From: an uncultured Anaerococcus sp. | GTDB lineage: Bacteria > Bacillota > Clostridia > Tissierellales > Peptoniphilaceae | Assembly (NCBI GenBank): GCA_943914475.1 | Contig: CALUCE010000007.1 | Coordinates: 1 to 64,000, forward strand | Direction: 5' to 3' | DNA: 64,000 nt | Shown here: positions 63,636 through 64,000 of the stretch, piece by piece | Numbering within the stretch: the first letter of the stretch is position 1 | Layout of the letters: every line of letters starts with the position of its first letter | The notes under the pieces: model-generated | What the model saw: only the letters and a program-made list of their open reading frames with translations | Told to the model about the DNA's origin: nothing | The model's database searches: none | Position numbers and translations under genes: made by a program

Positions 63636-64000
63636 TTACTTATTGTTAACTCTTGGTGTATCGTTGTTCCAAAGTTCTTCTAGTTTTGCCCTTGGATTTT
63701 TAACTCTTTGTAAGAAGATCATAGCTGCAATGATGTATGGTTTGTAAGAAGCTTCTTTGTAAAGATCTTTTCTGTATCTATCAAATACTGATGCTTCTAC
63801 TTCACCTTCTTCACAAGATACTCCTGTAATGTCTGCTGGAAGTGGGTGGCAGTAAAGAGCTTTTCCGTCTTTTGTTGTTGCCATTAAGTCTTCTGTTACT
63901 GTCCAATCTTTGTGAGTTTTGTTTTGTTCTAGAAGTTCTTGTTCAAGTTTGTCTATACCATCAAAGTCCCCTTCTGAGTATAGTTTGGTTCTTTCTTCCA
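63636..64000 (-). CDS. ygeW: Knotted carbamoyltransferase YgeW (3' part only)
   Basis: The reading frame is open to the window edge, so only the C-terminal 121 residues are visible. The motif YCHPLPADITGVSCEEGEV matches the carbamoyltransferase HPLP signature, and KDWTVTEDLMATTKDGKAL is in the YgeW style. It would transfer or release carbamoyl groups to phosphate for ArcC. The internal ATG at 63884 is not the start. Confidence 0.88.
   Translation of the reverse strand, partial: EERTKLYSEGDFDGIDKLEQELLEQNKTHKDWTVTEDLMATTKDGKALYCHPLPADITGVSCEEGEVEASVFDRYRKDLYKEASYKPYIIAAMIFLQRVKNPRAKLEELWNNDTPRVNNK

Overview
The window looks like chromosomal DNA of a low-GC, anaerobic Gram-positive bacterium. 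The AT-rich codon use, consensus TTGACA/TATAAT promoters, strong GGAGG ribosome binding sites, lipobox-type binding proteins, CarD, YacL and ThiT all fit Firmicutes sensu lato. Peptoniphilaceae, for example Anaerococcus-like, is my inference from gene content and not proven. Almost every gene is on the minus strand; only thiT and one GntR regulator are on the plus strand. I see no rRNA, tRNA, CRISPR array or complete insertion sequence.

Region 1 (0.3-5.4 kb) is a compact operon. Read in transcription order it holds an ion-transporter-type permease, a HyuA-type hydantoinase/oxoprolinase-family ATPase, an unrecognised 211-residue protein with an HEXXH...E motif, and a YiaK/DlgD-type 2,3-diketo-L-gulonate reductase. 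No HyuB partner is present, and the substrate is unknown.

Region 2 (5.7-25.3 kb) is a sugar-acid island with three promoters. One transcript carries uxuB-uxuA-kdgA-kdgK-uxaC, the complete route from D-glucuronate to pyruvate and glyceraldehyde-3-phosphate. A second carries a LacI-type regulator and a TRAP transporter. A third carries two cytoplasmic GH31 alpha-glycosidases around a second TRAP transporter, followed by a damaged second kdgK. Five copies of the operator TGTAAnCGnTTACA sit just downstream of the three promoters and tie the island together. The layout suggests uptake of an intact, alpha-linked, acidic glycoside that is split inside the cell and fed into the KDG pathway.

Region 3 (25.4-39.5 kb) is mostly housekeeping: carD, yacL, ispD, ispF, metK, an mreB-like gene and gpmA in one transcript; a lipid kinase; thiT; manA; a YpfJ-type metallopeptidase; and a GntR-ABC operon. 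It ends with a small exopolysaccharide-type operon (EpsG-like polymerase, Wzz-like protein, degenerate CpsD-like ATPase, and a lipoprotein that appears to start at an AUA codon).

Region 4 (39.8-64 kb) is the anaerobic purine/urate catabolism locus related to the ygeW-ygeY-ygfK-ssnA-hydA-xdh gene set. In transcription order it reads: ygeW (cut by the window edge), ygeY, arcC, ygfK, ssnA, two NCS2 purine permeases, a three-subunit xanthine dehydrogenase, hydA, a fused selenium-dependent xanthine dehydrogenase, and the molybdenum/selenium cofactor genes yqeC, mocA, yqeB, an xdhC-type gene and a molybdopterin-binding gene, with an M20 amidohydrolase last. Purines would enter by NCS2 permeases, be hydroxylated by the molybdenum enzymes, ring-opened by the amidohydrolases, and end as carbamoyl groups used by YgeW and ArcC to make ATP. 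Several hairpins with or near T-tracts lie between genes of this locus and suggest graded expression.
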